Source: a virus
Length of the DNA: 24,728 nt
Direction: 5' to 3' (one strand)
Virus record (IMG/VR): IMGVR_UViG_3300036715_002626
Coordinates: 1 to 24,728 of that record
How positions within the stretch are numbered: position 1 is the first letter of the stretch; each line of letters opens with the position of its first letter. Shown here piece after piece: positions 22,803 to 24,728 of the stretch. The notes under the pieces were generated by a model that was not told where the DNA came from, ran no database searches, and saw only the letters and a program-made list of their open reading frames with translations. A program made the position numbers and the translations under genes.

Positions 22803-23435
22803 TCACTGCGCCCACGACGGTTTGCCCGTCACGGGTGCGCGCTGCTGAGCCGGTGCCTGATACGCTGGTGCGGCCACTTGCGCTGGAGCGCCGGAATTTC
22901 CGCCGCCCGAGGCCTTGGGAGGCACGCCCATCAACTTCGCGTAGTCGGGATGGTCGGGTTCGACCGCGACCTTGACCACGTTGCGATCCTGACCCTTGGA
23001 GTCCTTCTCGACATCGACGCGAGCGAGAAACTTGATGCCGTCAAGCTCATTGAAACCCTGGATACGGCGGGCAGCGCTGGCCTGCGGGCTGTTGTCCTGG
23101 GGGTGGACGTTGCGGGCACTGTTGAGCGCGGCGCGGATGAAGCTGCGGCCCATCTGACCCCAGGTCGGCCCCTTCTTGGAGTGCAGTCCAATGTTGCTCC
23201 ACATCTTGCGCTTGGCGTGGTCACCGCCAGTGACCACGAATTCGGCGGCGAGATAGATAGAGCCGGTGTCGAAGGACTCGGTGGCATAGCCGCCGCCCCA
23301 ACCTTGCGCGGGGTCGTCATAACCACCCGGTTTGATGGTCATACGCACCGGGACGATGGTGCCCTTGGGGATCAGATCGAAGCCGGATTGTTGCGATTCA
23401 GCGTCGTTGAAGTCGTTCCAGTTATTGGTGGTCAT
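22803..23435 (-). CDS. probable single-stranded DNA-binding protein
   Basis: This 210-residue protein begins MTTNNWNDFNDAESQQSG behind AAGGAG. The N-terminal 150 residues form a beta-rich domain: FDLIPKGTIVPVRMTIKPGG, IYLAAEFVVTGGDHAKRKMW, then FLARVDVEKDSKGQDRNVV. This agrees with an OB-fold SSB-like phage protein. The C-terminal 45 residues are Gly/Ala/Pro/Gln-rich and disordered, like SSB tails, but end in GKPSWAQ and lack the acidic DDDIPF-type tip. The gene follows the RecA-fold ATPase, a usual pairing of annealing or recombinase protein with its SSB. The call rests on architecture and neighbourhood, not on a diagnostic motif. Confidence 0.78.
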   Translation of the reverse strand: MTTNNWNDFNDAESQQSGFDLIPKGTIVPVRMTIKPGGYDDPAQGWGGGYATESFDTGSIYLAAEFVVTGGDHAKRKMWSNIGLHSKKGPTWGQMGRSFIRAALNSARNVHPQDNSPQASAARRIQGFNELDGIKFLARVDVEKDSKGQDRNVVKVAVEPDHPDYAKLMGVPPKASGGGNSGAPAQVAAPAYQAPAQQRAPVTGKPSWAQ

Positions 23436-23439
23436 GTGA

Positions 23440-24333
23440 TTACTCCTTGGATTCGGTGGTGTTCTGGGTAATAGGGGTGGCAGTGCCTGCGCACTTGGCG
23501 ATCAGCGCGCCGAGATGCGGCGGCTCCAGCAGGTCGAGGCGACCGCTGCGGTCTTTGGCCGGGAAGCCGTAGGGATTGACGGTGTGCGTAACGAACGCGC
23601 GGTAGGTGCTACCGTCGTCGGCCTTGATCTCGGCCAGTGTCACGACCTCATCGACGATGCCGGGCAGTTCCAGGCTGGTTTTGCTGCCTTCGATCTGCGG
23701 CACGAATACCTTGCGGTTGTAGTCATCGAGGCGTTCGTCGAGGATGGCCACGAACACCACGTTCTTGCCCCGGGCATGCTGCAGGTGGGTCAAGGCACTG
23801 ATCATTTCCTGGCCGAGCAACCCGTAGGCGGCCCGCAGATCAGGCTTGCCGGAACGGTCGCTGGTTGCGCCGGGCTGCGTCTTGCACCACGCAAAGCACT
23901 GGCGCGATAGCTGGGTGATCGAGTCGAGGAAGAATGTCTGGTAACGGTCGAGCTGCGTCGGGTCGCCAAATTTCTCGACAACGTGGTCGTAGTGCGCCTG
24001 CGAGAACACGCTTTCTGCCGGCAACGACTTGTCCGGGCCCGCGAGGAACGCGATGAAGTCACGCGACTCTGGCCACGATGCGGGGCGGATGGTGTCGCCC
24101 GGCCAGTCGGTCACGGCCAGGTCGCCCGCCTCGATGTCGATGAACAGCGTGGTGGCCGGGTCGAGGTCTTTGAGCCGAGTGGTCTTGCCGATGCCGGATT
24201 TGCCGAGCATCAGCAACTTCACGCCTTTGCGCTCGGCCATCCGCTCGATGGCAGATACGATGGGCAGCATTTTGCCGGGGGCTTCGCCCCCTTTCGCCTG
24301 CGGCTCACGAAACTGCGCTGCGCTTGTTTTCAT
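23440..24333 (-). CDS. RecA-fold P-loop ATPase (phage AAA_24 / Sak4-like)
   Basis: This 297-residue protein has Walker A GKSGIGKTT at residues 44-52, a following TTLFIDIEAGD strand, and Walker B TFFLDSITQLS near 133-143. The layout fits phage nucleotide-binding proteins of the AAA_24 group, related to the Sak4 single-strand annealing proteins. It is a little longer than typical Sak4. With the SSB-like and Cas4-like neighbours it makes a plausible recombination set. The ATG overlaps the upstream gene stop in ATGA. A DNA-packaging or clamp-loader role is less likely, since no AAA+ sensor 2 is evident. Confidence 0.88.
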   Translation of the reverse strand: MKTSAAQFREPQAKGGEAPGKMLPIVSAIERMAERKGVKLLMLGKSGIGKTTRLKDLDPATTLFIDIEAGDLAVTDWPGDTIRPASWPESRDFIAFLAGPDKSLPAESVFSQAHYDHVVEKFGDPTQLDRYQTFFLDSITQLSRQCFAWCKTQPGATSDRSGKPDLRAAYGLLGQEMISALTHLQHARGKNVVFVAILDERLDDYNRKVFVPQIEGSKTSLELPGIVDEVVTLAEIKADDGSTYRAFVTHTVNPYGFPAKDRSGRLDLLEPPHLGALIAKCAGTATPITQNTTESKE

Positions 24334-24728
24334 GCGTCACCCCCATCGATGCTCAAGGTGAAGGACGGCTTGCCGGCATCCACGGTGCGGGCAGTGGCGA
24401 ACTGCTGCTGCAGGGCCGGAGGCCAGTTCGTGTAGCGGGACTCAGAGACGGACAACTTGATGTCGAGGTAGCCCTCGACCTTCTCGCCCGAGGTCACGAT
24501 GCGCTCGGCGATTTCGGCCAGTTGCTTCTGATCCCAACTGACCTTCTTAGGCAGCTCGAACTTTAGGTGCAGCGGGCCGTCGCTGATGTGGGCGGTGCCG
24601 AAGTCGCGGCCGGATTCACGCAGCGCGGCGCGTGCCTGTTCGCCGTAGCACTGATCCAGCGCCGCATCGAACTTGGTCCGGGCCTTTTTGAGCCAATCGA
24701 TGGCGGCATCGAGGTTCTTGTCGATCTC
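24330..24728 (-). CDS. uncharacterised early phage protein (partial, N-terminus outside window)
   Basis: An open frame enters from the right edge and ends with TGA at 24330-24332, overlapping the ATG of the ATPase gene. 132 residues are visible, from EIDKNLDAAIDWLKKARTKF to SFTLSIDGGDA. The segment is charged and helical at first, with FDAALDQCYGEQARAALRE, then beta-like with LHLKFELPKKVSWDQKQLAE and VEGYLDIKLSVSESRYTNWP. I do not recognise the family with confidence. The coupling to the ATPase gene suggests a partner in the recombination module. Confidence 0.82.
   Translation of the reverse strand, partial: EIDKNLDAAIDWLKKARTKFDAALDQCYGEQARAALRESGRDFGTAHISDGPLHLKFELPKKVSWDQKQLAEIAERIVTSGEKVEGYLDIKLSVSESRYTNWPPALQQQFATARTVDAGKPSFTLSIDGGDA

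Overview
The window is an internal piece of a tailed-phage genome, most likely a prophage, with lambda-like siphovirus morphogenesis genes in a GC-rich bacterial background. Base composition and protein style suggest a proteobacterial host, probably a betaproteobacterium, but no host gene is present and this is inference. No integrase, repressor, lysis gene, attachment site, tRNA or CRISPR array is visible. Both ends cut genes: a tape measure protein on the left and an unrecognised early protein on the right.

Nearly everything is transcribed on the minus strand, so the map reads from right to left. First comes a replication and recombination module (24728 to about 17546). It holds a RecA-fold ATPase, a probable ssDNA-binding protein, two small cysteine-rich proteins, a Cas4-like nuclease with a predicted Fe-S cluster, a small HTH protein, a P4-type primase-helicase, a RuvC-like resolvase, a 66-residue protein and a DUF6362 protein. 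A 100-base nested inverted repeat separates the primase-helicase from the resolvase. A 344-base non-coding gap (17202-17545) follows, with four GGTAAC repeats and terminator-like hairpins.

Next are two tandem paralogous fusions of a ParB-like domain to a DNA methyltransferase (17201-14527). An island of three small genes on the opposite strand follows (13134-14563). Each of these three genes is preceded by its own copy of a conserved leader of about 67 bases. This is the most unusual part of the window.

The late operon then runs to the left edge: small and large terminase, two uncharacterised proteins with matching N-termini, head-tail joining protein, portal, S49 protease with an in-frame nested scaffold, decoration protein, major capsid protein, head-tail attachment protein, probable tail terminator, tail tube, a G/GT tail-assembly chaperone pair with a T-TTT-TTT slippery site, a DUF6441 protein and the tape measure. 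Adjacent minus-strand genes are usually coupled by ATGA, GTGA or TGATG stop-start overlaps, and these fixed many of the starts chosen here.
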